Positions 17,565-27,827 of a stretch of DNA of 64,000 bases are shown in pieces. Positions within the stretch are counted from its first letter, which is position 1. Each line of letters begins with the position of its first letter. The notes below the pieces were generated by a model that was given only the letters and a program-made list of their open reading frames with translations, searched no databases and was not told the origin of the DNA. Position numbers and translations under genes: made by a program. This DNA comes from Scleromatobacter sp964418745 (lineage in GTDB: Bacteria; Pseudomonadota; Gammaproteobacteria; Burkholderiales; Burkholderiaceae_C): NCBI GenBank assembly GCA_964418745.1, contig CAYQMX010000018.1, forward strand, positions 1-64,000, in the 5' to 3' direction.

Positions 17565-19193
17565 ATGGAACTCGATCCCGACATCGCCTGGAAGGCCCTG
17601 GCCGCGCACGACGCGCGCTTCGATGGCCGCTTCTTCGTCGGCGTCACGTCCACGCGCATCTACTGCCGCCCGGTGTGCCGCGTGCGCACGCCGCGGCGCG
17701 AGAACTGCCGCTTCTACGCCAATGCGGCCAGCGCCGAGCAGGCCGGCTTCCGGCCCTGCCTGCGCTGCCGCCCGGAGCTCGCGCCCGGCCTGAGCCTGAT
17801 GGACTCGTCGCAGGTGCTGGCGCAGCACGCGGCGCGCATGATCGACCACGCCGTCCGGGTCGGCGCGGCGGTGCGCATGCCCGCGCTGGCAGCCCGCCTG
17901 GGCGTGACCGAGCGGCACTTGCGGCGCGTGTTCGCCCAGGCCCACGGCGTCAGCCCGATCGACTACCTCACCACACAGCGCCTGCTGCAGGCCAAGCAGT
18001 TGCTGACCGACACCGACCTGCCGGTCACCGAAGTGGCGCTGGCCTGCGGCTTCGAGAGCCTGCGCCGGTTCAACGCCGTGTTCGCCGAGCAGGTGCGCCT
18101 GAAGCCCACCGAGCTGCGCCGCGCCGGCGGCGCCGCGCGCGCGCCGGCGCCCGCCGCCGACGGCGCCACGCGGGTGCGCCTCGGATACCGTCCGCCGTAT
18201 GACGTCGCGAGCATGCTGGCGTTCTGGGGCCAGCGTGCGCTGGACGGCGTCGAGCAGGTGGGCGGCCGCACGATCCGCCGCACCTGGTGCGCGCCGCGGC
18301 CGGCCGCCGACGAGGCGGGCCAGGCCGGGCGCGCCGCCGCGCCTGCCCGCGGCTGGATCGAGCTGGAGTTCCTGGCGGATCGGCCCGAGGTCGAACTGCG
18401 CGCCGGCGCCAACCTTGCGGCGCACGGCGGCCAGCTGGTGGAGGCGACGCGACACGCGCTGGACCTCGACGCCGACCCCACCCACATGGCCCCGCTGCTG
18501 GCCACGCTGGCCGCGCTGCATCCGGCCTCGGCGATGACCGCCGGCCTGCGGGTGCCGGGCAGCTTCGACGGCTTCGAGACGGCGGCCCGCATCGTCCTCG
18601 GCCAGCAGGTGAGCGTGGCCGCGGCGCGCACCCTGACCCGCCGGCTCGTCGAGCGCTTCGGCGCGCCGGTCGAGACGCCCTGGCCCGGCCTGCACCGGTG
18701 CTTCCCGGACGCGGCCACGATCGCCGCGGCCGCTCCGGAGGCCATCGGCGAGCTGGGCATCGTGCGCCAGCGCGTGGCCGCGCTGCAGGCGCTCGCGCGC
18801 GCGACGGTCGACGGCCTGCCGCTGCATCGCGGCGCGCCGCTGGCCAGCACCCAGGACGCCCTGCTCGCCCTGCCCGGCATCGGCGACTGGACGACCCAGT
18901 TGCTGGCGCTGCGCGTGCTGGGCTGGCCCGATGCCTTTCCGGCCACCGACATCGGGCTGCTGAAGGCCCTGGGCCTGGCCCAGGCGCGCGACGCGCCCGA
19001 TGCGCTCGCCCGGGCCGAGGCGTGGCGTCCGTGGCGCTCGTATGCGGTCATCGCGCTGTGGCGGGCGTTGGAATCCAGCGACACGCCCGGCGCCGGACCG
19101 GCCCGTCCGGCCCCACCCCCCACGAAACGAAGTGCGGCCCGAAAGGCACAGCCGACCGCCCGCCGACCGCCGATTGCCAAGGACTTCCAATGA
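17565..19193 (+). CDS. alkA: Ada-AlkA fusion: DNA-3-methyladenine glycosylase II with regulatory Ada domain
   Basis: 542 residues. Residues 1-75 are the Ada methylphosphotriester domain with zinc cysteines 34, 38, 65 and 68; the spacing equals Cys38/42/69/72 of E. coli Ada, so Cys34 should be the methyl acceptor. An AraC-type helix-turn-helix follows (about 83-185), then an AlkA N-terminal domain and a helix-hairpin-helix glycosylase domain with PGIGDWT and catalytic Asp462 in ATDIGL. The protein should sense methylated phosphates, activate transcription and excise alkylated bases. The start is the ATG at 17565, which puts the Ada domain at the normal distance. It overlaps ogt by 4 bases (ATGA), so the pair is translated together. 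The usual Ada methyltransferase domain is missing here and is supplied by ogt. Confidence 0.92.
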   Translation: MELDPDIAWKALAAHDARFDGRFFVGVTSTRIYCRPVCRVRTPRRENCRFYANAASAEQAGFRPCLRCRPELAPGLSLMDSSQVLAQHAARMIDHAVRVGAAVRMPALAARLGVTERHLRRVFAQAHGVSPIDYLTTQRLLQAKQLLTDTDLPVTEVALACGFESLRRFNAVFAEQVRLKPTELRRAGGAARAPAPAADGATRVRLGYRPPYDVASMLAFWGQRALDGVEQVGGRTIRRTWCAPRPAADEAGQAGRAAAPARGWIELEFLADRPEVELRAGANLAAHGGQLVEATRHALDLDADPTHMAPLLATLAALHPASAMTAGLRVPGSFDGFETAARIVLGQQVSVAAARTLTRRLVERFGAPVETPWPGLHRCFPDAATIAAAAPEAIGELGIVRQRVAALQALARATVDGLPLHRGAPLASTQDALLALPGIGDWTTQLLALRVLGWPDAFPATDIGLLKALGLAQARDAPDALARAEAWRPWRSYAVIALWRALESSDTPGAGPARPAPPPTKRSAARKAQPTARRPPIAKDFQ

Positions 19194-19759
19194 CCCGCCC
19201 CGCCTCCACCACCCTGCCCGTCCGCCGCACGACCGGCACCGGCCTCGCCCAGGGGCTCATCGAGACGCCGCTGGGGCCGCTGACCGCGCTGGCCGGCGAC
19301 GCCGGCCTGATGGGCCTGTGGTTCGACCGCCAACAGCACGGGCCCGGCGCGCTCGAGGTGCCGGTCGATGACGAGCAGCGCTGGATCGCCCAGGCGCGCG
19401 CGGAACTCGCGCTGTACTTCGCCGGCCGCCTGCACGCCTTCGCGGTGGCACTGGCGCCGCAGGGCACGCCGTTCCAGGAGGCCGTGTGGACGCGCCTGTG
19501 CGCGATCCGCTGCGGCGACACCAGCAGCTACGGCCGCATCGCGCGCGCGGTGGGCAGCCCGCAGGCCTCGCGCGCGGTGGGGGCGGCCGTGGGCCGCAAT
19601 CCGATCAGCATCATCGTGCCCTGCCATCGGGTCATCGGCGAGAACGGCACGCTGACCGGCTACGCCGGCGGGCTGGAGCGAAAGCAGGCCCTGCTCGACA
19701 TCGAAGGCATCGTGCTGCCCCCCGGCGCGCGCCACCAGGCGCAGGCGAGCCTGCTGTAG
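19190..19759 (+). CDS. ogt: Methylated-DNA-[protein]-cysteine S-methyltransferase
   Basis: 189 residues. It removes alkyl groups from O6-alkylguanine (and O4-alkylthymine) onto its own cysteine and is used once. The active site is PCHRV with Cys145, preceded by an N-terminal ribonuclease-like domain and the helix-turn-helix region SYGRIARAVGSPQASRAVG that holds the flipped base. The length is normal for the Ogt family. The ATG overlaps the alkA stop, so it completes the split Ada function. The first 20 residues are Thr/Arg-rich and look dispensable. Confidence 0.95.
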   Translation: MTRPASTTLPVRRTTGTGLAQGLIETPLGPLTALAGDAGLMGLWFDRQQHGPGALEVPVDDEQRWIAQARAELALYFAGRLHAFAVALAPQGTPFQEAVWTRLCAIRCGDTSSYGRIARAVGSPQASRAVGAAVGRNPISIIVPCHRVIGENGTLTGYAGGLERKQALLDIEGIVLPPGARHQAQASLL

Positions 19760-19803
19760 CGGCGCGGTATAAAGGCGGCCCCCTGCATGGTCCCGGAGCC
19801 GAC

Positions 19804-20328
19804 TTGACCTCTCCCGCCCGTCCCGCGCCGGCGCTGCGCGACGCGACGCACGCCGACGTCGCCCTGATCGACGACCTGCATGTGCGTAGCCGCCGTGCGA
19901 CCTATCGCGGGCAGGTCTCGGATCGCTACCTCGACGTCCTGATGCCCGCGGCCAGCCGGGCGGACTGGGAGGACAAGCTGCCCCGCATGCTGGCCGGCGC
20001 GGGGCGCGTGATGATCGCGGAACTGGGGGACGAGGCCATCGGCTTCGTCTGCGCATTCGCGCCCGATGCGCACGGCAGTGCCTACATCAACAACCTGCAT
20101 GCGCGGCCCGATCGCAAGGGCCTGGGCACGGGCACGGCACTGCTCGAGGCGGCGACGCGCTGGGCGCGGGCCAGCGGGGCGCGTGGGATGCACCTGAAGG
20201 TGCTGTCGACGAACGCGGCGGCGGTCGGCTTCTACGAGTCGCGCGGCTGGCGCTGCATCGATCGCGTGGAGGACAAGTGGGCCGGCGAGGCCGTCGTGGC
20301 GCTGGTCTACGCCGTCGCGCTCACCTGA
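19804..20328 (+). CDS. GNAT-family N-acetyltransferase
   Basis: About 174 residues with the GNAT fold. The acetyl-CoA binding motif A is visible as RPDRKGLGTGTALLEAA, and the C-terminal part ends in the beta-bulge segment AAAVGFYESRGWRCIDR. The substrate cannot be told. I choose TTG 19804 as start because GGAG lies five bases upstream and no in-frame ATG gives the full domain. A TATAAA at 19769-19774, in the 44-base gap after ogt, could be a -10 element, so it may be transcribed separately from alkA-ogt. Its last 8 bases overlap the convergent lipoprotein gene. Confidence 0.85.
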   Translation: MTSPARPAPALRDATHADVALIDDLHVRSRRATYRGQVSDRYLDVLMPAASRADWEDKLPRMLAGAGRVMIAELGDEAIGFVCAFAPDAHGSAYINNLHARPDRKGLGTGTALLEAATRWARASGARGMHLKVLSTNAAAVGFYESRGWRCIDRVEDKWAGEAVVALVYAVALT

Positions 20329-20962
20329 AGCACTTCAGGTCGAATTCGTAGGTGGAGATCCGCGAGGCCTGCGTCTCCACCGGTTCGCGCCGCACCGACG
20401 CGCCGTCGGCGACCAGGCGGTAGGGCGTGACCGTGCAGCGCGCCGGCGCCAGGTCGACCAGCACCTCGTACTGCTCGTCGGCCTTGGGCACGAACGCGGG
20501 CACCTTGCAGACGCCGGCCTGGCGGGCGCGCACCGCGTCCTGCGTGTCGGGCATCAGCACGTGCATGATCTCGCCGGACGTGACGGTCGGAAACACGGCG
20601 CGCGGCCCGATCACCAGCAGTTCGTCGGCGCGCACGTGGCGCTCGAGGCTGGCCGCCGACACCGGCTTGTCGTCCAGCATGCCGATGCGCTGGGCGTCTC
20701 GGCTGTTGCCGCCGGTCATGCCCAGGTTGGCCCGGGTGAAGCAGGTGGGCGAGTCGAAGACGGCGATGTCGGCGTAGTAGGCGAACGGGTGTGCGTTGAC
20801 CACGCGCACCTTGGCGGAAGGCACGCTGCGCGCCGGCTCGACATACTTCGGCGCCAGGTCGGGCACGGCGGTGCACGCCGCGGCCGCGGCCGCCAGCACC
20901 AGGGCCGCGGCGGCCCACGCACGCGCGGCGGCGATCGAGGTCCGGTCGGGGCGGTGGTTCAT
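20321..20962 (-). CDS. Putative lipoprotein of unknown function
   Basis: 213 residues. The N-terminus has a basic start, an Ala-rich hydrophobic core (AAALVLAAAAAAC) and a lipobox-like end at a Cys, so it is probably lipidated after export. The mature part contains three more cysteines and no domain I recognise. I start it at the ATG at 20962, which gives the signal peptide; the frame is open to 21079 but the extra residues are not signal-like. It is convergent with the GNAT gene (8-base overlap) and lies just downstream of the tRNA cluster on the same strand, beyond a terminator. Confidence 0.78.
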   Translation of the reverse strand: MNHRPDRTSIAAARAWAAAALVLAAAAAACTAVPDLAPKYVEPARSVPSAKVRVVNAHPFAYYADIAVFDSPTCFTRANLGMTGGNSRDAQRIGMLDDKPVSAASLERHVRADELLVIGPRAVFPTVTSGEIMHVLMPDTQDAVRARQAGVCKVPAFVPKADEQYEVLVDLAPARCTVTPYRLVADGASVRREPVETQASRISTYEFDLKCFR

Positions 20963-21065
20963 GTACGGGATATCGGTCGCATTCCCGGCGACCTGAAGCG
21001 CCGCGCCGAAGCCTCCCGGCTCCCGCACGACCTGCCGGCCACCCGCCCGAGCGGGCCCCCCATGG

Positions 21066-21097
21066 AAAACGGGCTGCAACCTCGCGACTGCAACCCG
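21066..21097 (-). terminator. Intrinsic terminator after the distal tRNA-Asp
   Basis: On the minus strand a CGGGTTGCA / TGCAGCCCG stem with one G-T wobble is followed directly by TTTT. It lies 9 bases past the CCA end of tRNA-Asp. An almost identical structure follows the other tRNA-Asp at 21360-21392. Confidence 0.8.
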
Positions 21098-21106
21098 TAT
21101 TCGTTC

Positions 21107-21183
21107 TGGCGGAGTGGACGGGACTCGAACCCGCGACCCCCGGCGTGACAGGCCGGTATTCTAACCAACTGAACTACCACTCC
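21107..21183 (-). tRNA. tRNA-Asp (GTC)
   Basis: 77 bases with an encoded CCA. The acceptor stem GGAGTGG/CCACTCC, the T-loop GTTCGAGTC and the anticodon GTC (21147-21149) are intact. It is identical to the tRNA-Asp at 21402-21478. Confidence 0.97.
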
Positions 21184-21245
21184 ACGTGGTCGGCGAGCCC
21201 GGGCTCTCGCCGCGGGCGCTGCAAGCGGGCGGCGCTTGCGGTGAC

Positions 21246-21321
21246 TGGTGACCCCAAGGGGATTCGAACCCCTGTAACGACCGTGAAAGGGTCGTGTCCT
21301 AGGCCTCTAGACGATAGGGCC
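21246..21321 (-). tRNA. tRNA-Glu (TTC)
   Basis: 76 bases with encoded CCA, anticodon TTC in the loop CTTTCAC, T-loop GTTCGAATC. The acceptor stem GGCCCTA/TGGGGTC contains G-T pairs. It differs from the second copy (21543-21618) in the acceptor and T stems, so the two copies have diverged slightly. Confidence 0.97.
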
Positions 21322-21359
21322 AGTCTTAAAGCAATTCTGCACCAGGTTTCCCTGGTATG

Positions 21360-21392
21360 AAAAACGGGCTGCAACCTGTCGACTGCAACCCG
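21360..21392 (-). terminator. Intrinsic terminator after the proximal tRNA-Asp
   Basis: Stem CGGGTTGCA / TGCAGCCCG (21365-21373 with 21384-21392) followed on the minus strand by TTTTT. It would separate the proximal Ala-Glu-Asp transcript from the distal Glu-Asp pair, unless termination is partial. Confidence 0.78.
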
Positions 21393-21401
21393 CTCGTATT
21401 C

Positions 21402-21478
21402 TGGCGGAGTGGACGGGACTCGAACCCGCGACCCCCGGCGTGACAGGCCGGTATTCTAACCAACTGAACTACCACTCC
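21402..21478 (-). tRNA. tRNA-Asp (GTC)
   Basis: 77 bases with encoded CCA; the sequence is identical to the tRNA-Asp at 21107-21183. It is the first Asp copy in the direction of transcription. Confidence 0.97.
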
Positions 21479-21542
21479 ATGTGGTCGGCAACTTCGAGCT
21501 TTCGCTCCAAGCGCTGCCTGCAACTTGTACCAGCTTGGCGGC

Positions 21543-21618
21543 TGGCGACCCCACGGGGATTCGAACCCCGGTAACGACCGTGAAAGGGTCGTGTCCTAGG
21601 CCTCTAGACGATAGGGTC
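21543..21618 (-). tRNA. tRNA-Glu (TTC)
   Basis: 76 bases with encoded CCA. Anticodon TTC, acceptor GACCCTA/TGGGGTC. Close to the copy at 21246-21321 but with a G discriminator and other base changes in the acceptor and T stems. Confidence 0.97.
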
Positions 21619-21669
21619 AGGATCCCTTCTTCTCTCTACCACGCGCTGCCGGCCTGCCCTGAAGCAGAA

Positions 21670-21745
<76 letters not shown>

Positions 21746-21807
21746 AATATCCGTTCCGGTTTCTGACTTCCGGAACTGACGTCGCGTGGTGAAGAGCGAA
21801 GACAGCT

Positions 21808-21837
21808 AGTATAGAACAGTTTTCAAATGGTGCGCAA
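21808..21837 (-). promoter_or_regulatory. Probable sigma-70 promoter of the tRNA cluster
   Basis: On the minus strand TTGCGC (21832-21837) and TATACT (21808-21813) are separated by 18 bases. The -10 is close to consensus, and transcription would start about 60 bases before tRNA-Ala. The -35 lies inside the last codons of gltX. Read-through from gltX is also possible, because no terminator with a T-run separates them. Confidence 0.6.
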
Positions 21838-23217
21838 GCGGTCGAGCACAACTTCGCGTTGGAAAAGCGCCAGCAAGGCGTCGATCGCCGGCGTCTGGGC
21901 ACGCCCGCAGACGATCACGCGCAACGGGATCGCCAGCTGCGGCATCTTGATCGCATGCGCCGCCAGGGTCTCCTTCATGGCCGCGGCGATGCCGGCCTTG
22001 TCCCACCCGGCAGTCTCCAGCTTCTCGCGCAGCGTGCGCAGCGCGGTGCGGGCGCCATCGGTGACGTGCTGGTCGAACTCGGCCTGTGGCGGCGTCTGCG
22101 GCCTGAAGAACATCTCGATCCAGTCGGCAAGTTCGACCGTGGTGTGGCAGCGGTCCTTGAGCAGCGCGCAGCGCGCGGCCATCGCGTCGTCGGCGGCGGC
22201 CTCGATGCCGCGCTTGCCCAGCTGCGCGGCCACCAGCGCGGCCAGGCGGGCGTCGTCGGCCTGCTTCATGTGGTGGGCGTTGACCCACAGCAGCTTGGCG
22301 GGGTCCCACTGCGCGGGGCTCTTCGACAGGTGCGAGCCGTCGAACCACGACACCATCTGCTCGAGCGTGAACAGCTCGTCGTCGCCATGGCTCCAGCCCA
22401 GTCGCGCGAGGTAGTTGTTCATGCCCTCGGGCAGGTAGCCGTTGGCCTCGTAGTCGGTGACGCTGACCGCGCCGCGGCGCTTGGACAGCTTCAGCCCGTC
22501 GTCGCCGAGGATGATGGGCAGGTGGCCGAACTGCGGCAGCGGCGCGCCCAGCGCGTGGAAGATGTTGATCTGCCACGGCGTGTTGTTGATGTGCTCGTCG
22601 CCGCGGAACACGTGCGTGATGCGCATGTCCCAGTCGTCGACCACCACCGCGAAGTTGTAGGTCGGGATGCCGTCGTCGCGCACGATGATCAGGTCGTCGA
22701 TCTCCTTGTTGGCGATCGTGATCGGGCCCTTGACCAGGTCGTTCCACGTGACCTCGCCTTCGAGCGGGTTGGCCAGGCGCACCACCGGCTTGACGTCCGC
22801 CGGCACCGGCGGCAGCGTCTTGCCGGGCAGCGGGCGCCAGGTGCCGTCGTAGCGCCGCTTCTCGCCGCGCGCCTCCTGGTCGGCCTTCATGCGGTCGAGG
22901 TCGGCCGGGGTGCACCAGCACAGGTAGGCGGTGCCGTCGGCCAGCATCTGGTCGACCACCGCCTTGTAGCGGTCCAGGCGCTGCATCTGGTAGACCGGGC
23001 CCTCGTCGTAGCGAAGGCCCAGCCACTGCATGGCCGCGAGGATCTGCTCGACGGAATCCTGGGTCGAGCGGGCGACGTCGGTGTCCTCGATGCGCAGCAC
23101 GAACTCGCCGCCGTGGTGGCGGGCGAACGCCCAGGAGTACAGCGCGGTGCGCGCGGTGCCGAGGTGCAGGAACCCGGTCGGGGACGGGGCGATGCGGGTG
23201 CGGATGGGAGTGGTCAC
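21823..23217 (-). CDS. gltX: Glutamate--tRNA ligase
   Basis: 464 residues, the normal length. It charges tRNA-Glu with glutamate using ATP. The class I signatures are present: HLGT (18-21) for HIGH, following APSPTG, and KLSKR (243-247) for KMSKS. The segment GDEHINNTPWQINIFHALG between them is typical of GltX. It is the last protein gene of the long minus-strand block and lies directly upstream of five tRNA genes, two of which are its own substrate. Confidence 0.97.
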   Translation of the reverse strand: MTTPIRTRIAPSPTGFLHLGTARTALYSWAFARHHGGEFVLRIEDTDVARSTQDSVEQILAAMQWLGLRYDEGPVYQMQRLDRYKAVVDQMLADGTAYLCWCTPADLDRMKADQEARGEKRRYDGTWRPLPGKTLPPVPADVKPVVRLANPLEGEVTWNDLVKGPITIANKEIDDLIIVRDDGIPTYNFAVVVDDWDMRITHVFRGDEHINNTPWQINIFHALGAPLPQFGHLPIILGDDGLKLSKRRGAVSVTDYEANGYLPEGMNNYLARLGWSHGDDELFTLEQMVSWFDGSHLSKSPAQWDPAKLLWVNAHHMKQADDARLAALVAAQLGKRGIEAAADDAMAARCALLKDRCHTTVELADWIEMFFRPQTPPQAEFDQHVTDGARTALRTLREKLETAGWDKAGIAAAMKETLAAHAIKMPQLAIPLRVIVCGRAQTPAIDALLALFQREVVLDRLRTI

Positions 23218-23281
23218 GGAATTGGAATGAAAGAGGGCACCCGCAGGTGCCGTGGCCGGAACGTCCGAAGCGGACGGCGGT

Positions 23282-24799
<1,518 letters not shown>

Positions 24800-24917
24800 A
24801 GCTTGTTCCGTTTCCTGAAATGCCGAGAGAGTTCGTTCGCGACCGTCGTCGCTGGCCCTGCCCGCACCCGCAACCGTAGCCGAGATCGGCCCGAAAGGGT
24901 GACGGAAAGTGCCGTTC

Positions 24918-25433
24918 CTAGACGTTGATGTGCACGTTAAGTGACTGCGGCAGGACGGGCTTCAACCCTTCCAGCGCCAGGCCCAGCCACAGGGCCCCGT
25001 GCGAGTTCTTCCAGGGCGCCGCGCCGGCGTAGGGCGACAGGGTGACCAGCGTGGCCACCACCACCAGGATCAGCGCGCCGCGCGCCACGCCGAACACCCC
25101 GCCGAGCAGGTGGTCGACGAACGACAGCGGCGTCGCGGCGACCAGCGCCCGCAGCATGCGCGCCAGCAGGGTGCAGGTGACCAGCACCAGCACGAACACG
25201 ACGATGTAGGCGCCCCACAGCCGCACCTGGGCGTCGGCGGCCTGCGCCGGCACCAGGTCGGCCAGGAACGGCCCGGCCGAGTTGGCGATGATGAAGGCCA
25301 CGAGCCAGCCCAGCAGCGACACGATCTCGAACACGAAGCCGCGCCACAGGCCGACCAGCACCGACAGGCCGAACACGGCCAGCAGGGCCAGGTCGACCCA
25401 GCCGAGCTGGATGTCGAGATGGGGCAGGTTCAC
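24918..25433 (-). CDS. cvpA: CvpA family membrane protein
   Basis: 171 residues with four predicted transmembrane helices (about 12-35, 40-60, 76-98 and 118-138). CvpA is an inner-membrane protein first linked to colicin V production and now to envelope homeostasis. The biochemical role is not settled. The start is GTG 25433, overlapping the dedD stop as GTGA; no ATG gives the full first helix. The position between dedD and purF is the classic one. Confidence 0.93.
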   Translation of the reverse strand: MNLPHLDIQLGWVDLALLAVFGLSVLVGLWRGFVFEIVSLLGWLVAFIIANSAGPFLADLVPAQAADAQVRLWGAYIVVFVLVLVTCTLLARMLRALVAATPLSFVDHLLGGVFGVARGALILVVVATLVTLSPYAGAAPWKNSHGALWLGLALEGLKPVLPQSLNVHINV

Positions 25434-26371
25434 AGCGCGAGCACCGCCGCCGGCAGGCCGTCGGCCTTGATCCTGCCGGCCACCTTGTCGGCCTCGGCCT
25501 TGGTGGCGTACGGCCCCACGCGCACGCGCACGCGCTTGCCGCCGGGGGTCTCGACCTGCTGGGTGTAGGTCTTCAGGCCGATCTTCTCGACCTTGGCGCG
25601 CACCTCGTGGATCTTGGCGTCGTCGGTGAACGCGCCCACCTGGACGACGAAGCGCGGGCCGCTGGCGGACGCGTCCGACGGCGGGGCCGGCGTGGCCTCG
25701 GCCACGACGGGGGCCGGCGTCGGCCGGGCGGCGGGCGCGGCGGGCGCCGGGCGCGATGCGGGAACCGCCGGCGCGGACGCGACGGCAGCCACCCGGGCGG
25801 GCCGGCCGGCCGCCTTGGCCGCCGCGGCGCTCGCGGGCGCCGAGGACGCCGGCGCGGACGCCCCTTCGCTGGCGTGCGAGGGCCCCGAGGTCAGCGCCGC
25901 GGCCAGCGACGCAAAGGCCGAGCGACGTGCAGGCGGCTCCGATGCGGGGGCGGACGCTGCCGCGGAAGCCGCCGGCCGGGCATCGTAGGACACCGACTCG
26001 GGCACCGGGCCGGAGGCGGGCGTCGACGCGACGGGTGCCGCGGGCGCCCTGCGCGCGGCCGGGCCGGCGTGCGCGGACGCATCTGCCACGCCGGGCGCGT
26101 TGCGCGCCGGGATCTCGATGGGCAGGTCGACGGGGATCGGACGCGGTTGCGTCTCGAACAGCAGCGGGAAGCCGATCACGCCCACCAGCAGCAGGACGGT
26201 CGCGCCCATGAGCCGGGTGCGGGCGCGGGCGCGCACTTCGCGCAGGGCTTCGGCGGTGTCGGCGGGATTCTGGGCGTTGGCCAGCGGGGCCTGGCGCGCC
26301 GGCGACTTGCCGCCGCGCCCGGGCTTGGCCGACGTCTGCTTGTTGCGTTGGAAGATCGACAGCAGCCCCAT
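25430..26371 (-). CDS. dedD: SPOR-domain cell-division protein, DedD-like
   Basis: 313 residues. A short cytoplasmic N-terminus is followed by one transmembrane helix (LMGATVLLLVGVIGFPLLF, about 54-72), a long Ala/Pro/Ser-rich periplasmic linker (about 80-230) and a C-terminal SPOR domain (about 236-313) starting FVVQVGAF. SPOR domains bind denuded septal glycan, so it should localise at the division septum. It sits between folC and cvpA, as in E. coli. The linker is the least conserved and most GC-rich part. Confidence 0.92.
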   Translation of the reverse strand: MGLLSIFQRNKQTSAKPGRGGKSPARQAPLANAQNPADTAEALREVRARARTRLMGATVLLLVGVIGFPLLFETQPRPIPVDLPIEIPARNAPGVADASAHAGPAARRAPAAPVASTPASGPVPESVSYDARPAASAAASAPASEPPARRSAFASLAAALTSGPSHASEGASAPASSAPASAAAAKAAGRPARVAAVASAPAVPASRPAPAAPAARPTPAPVVAEATPAPPSDASASGPRFVVQVGAFTDDAKIHEVRAKVEKIGLKTYTQQVETPGGKRVRVRVGPYATKAEADKVAGRIKADGLPAAVLAL

Positions 26372-26435
26372 GCCTTCTCATCGGTGTCCGGGGCCGGACA
26401 GGTCGTGCGAGGGCCGCGCCGTGCGCGCCGATGCA

Positions 26436-27746
26436 TCAACCGAGGTGTCGGGCCACCAGTCGGGGGGGGCCGTCCTTCAGCACGCCGCCCACGGTGTAGA
26501 ACGAGCCGAAGACCACGATTCTATCAGCCGGGTCTGCCTGGGCGAGCGCCGCGGCCAGCGCCAGGGCCGGCGACGCGAAGGTGCTCACCCGCGGCTTGGG
26601 GGTGGACAACGGCGCGGTGGCGGTGAGCGACCACACGCATTCGGCCAGTTCGGTGGCCTTGGCGGCCCGAGGCAGTGGCAGGTCGGTGAGCATCCAGTCG
26701 TCGACCAGGTGCAGGATCTTGCGCACGGCGCCCGCCAGGTCCTTGTCGTGCATCGCCCCGAACACGGCGAAGGTGCGCTTGAAGAAGCCCATCTGGTCGA
26801 GGTTGAGCGCCAGCGCCGCCACCGAATGCGGGTTGTGCGCCACGTCCAGCACCAGGGCCGGCTGGCCGGGCACGATCTGGAAGCGGCCGGGCAGGTCCAC
26901 CGAGGCCAGGCCCAGGCGCACCGCCTGCGCGGTCATCGGCAGGCGCTCGCGCAACGCCTCGAGCGCGGCCAGCGCACCCGCGGCGTTGAGCAGCTGGTTG
27001 GCGCCGCGCAGCGACGGGTAGCCCAGCGAATTCCAGCGCCGCCCGCGCCCGCTCCAGGACCACTGCTGGCGATCGCCCGAATAGTTGAAGTCGCGGCCGC
27101 TGAGCCACAGGTCGGCGCCGATCTCGGTGGCGTAGTCGATGACGCTTTGCGGCGGCACCGGGTCGCCGACGATCAGCGGGCGGCCGGTGCGCGCGATGTG
27201 CGCCTTCTCGCGCCCGATCGATTCGCGGTCGGGGCCCAGGTACTCCACGTGGTCGATGTCGATGCTGGTGATCACGGAGACGTCGGCGTCGACCGCGTTG
27301 ACCGCGTCCAGCCGGCCGCCCAGGCCCACCTCGAGGATCACCAGGTCAACCGGCGCCGACGCCAGCGTGCGCATGATGGCGAGCGTGGTGAACTCGAAAT
27401 ACGTCAGCGCGATGTCGCCGCGCGCGGCCTCCACCGCCTCGAAGTGCGGGATCAGGTCCTCGGGCTTCACCATCTGGCCGTTGAGGCGGCAGCGCTCCTC
27501 GAAGTGCACCAGGTGCGGCTTGATGTAGGCGCCCACCTTGTAGCCCGCGGCCAACGCCATCGCCTCCAGCATCGCGCAGGTGGAGCCCTTGCCGTTGGTG
27601 CCCGCCACGCTGATCACCGGCATCGCGAACGCGAGCCCGAGGCGCTCGATCAGTGCCTTCGTGCGCGAAAGCGTCATGTCGATCGTCTTCGGATGGAGGC
27701 GTTCGCAGTGGGCGAGCCACTGTTCGAGGGTCGTGGGCAAGGTCAT
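26436..27746 (-). CDS. folC: Bifunctional dihydrofolate / folylpolyglutamate synthase
   Basis: 436 residues. It makes dihydrofolate from dihydropteroate and glutamate, and extends the folate glutamate tail. The Mur-ligase type ATP loop is AGTNGKGST (48-56). The central ligase motif EVGLGGRLDAVNAV and the C-terminal LVLDVAHNPHS are intact. It is followed by dedD after 64 bases and preceded by accD after a 127-base gap that contains a palindromic repeat. Confidence 0.96.
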   Translation of the reverse strand: MTLPTTLEQWLAHCERLHPKTIDMTLSRTKALIERLGLAFAMPVISVAGTNGKGSTCAMLEAMALAAGYKVGAYIKPHLVHFEERCRLNGQMVKPEDLIPHFEAVEAARGDIALTYFEFTTLAIMRTLASAPVDLVILEVGLGGRLDAVNAVDADVSVITSIDIDHVEYLGPDRESIGREKAHIARTGRPLIVGDPVPPQSVIDYATEIGADLWLSGRDFNYSGDRQQWSWSGRGRRWNSLGYPSLRGANQLLNAAGALAALEALRERLPMTAQAVRLGLASVDLPGRFQIVPGQPALVLDVAHNPHSVAALALNLDQMGFFKRTFAVFGAMHDKDLAGAVRKILHLVDDWMLTDLPLPRAAKATELAECVWSLTATAPLSTPKPRVSTFASPALALAAALAQADPADRIVVFGSFYTVGGVLKDGPPRLVARHLG

Positions 27747-27827
27747 GTCGTACTCGAAAACGCGAAGCGGCAGACGCCGCCGGCGCTGCCGCTCGAATGA
27801 TGGATCAGAAGTTCAAGGGAGCGGCGG

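Larger units (their letters stand above)
21066..21618 (-). repeat. Direct duplication of a tRNA-Glu / tRNA-Asp / terminator unit
   Basis: Two units, 21360-21618 and 21066-21321, have the same order and are offset by 294-297 bases. The Asp gene and the terminator are nearly unchanged; the spacers between the tRNAs have diverged. This indicates an old tandem duplication. Confidence 0.85.
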
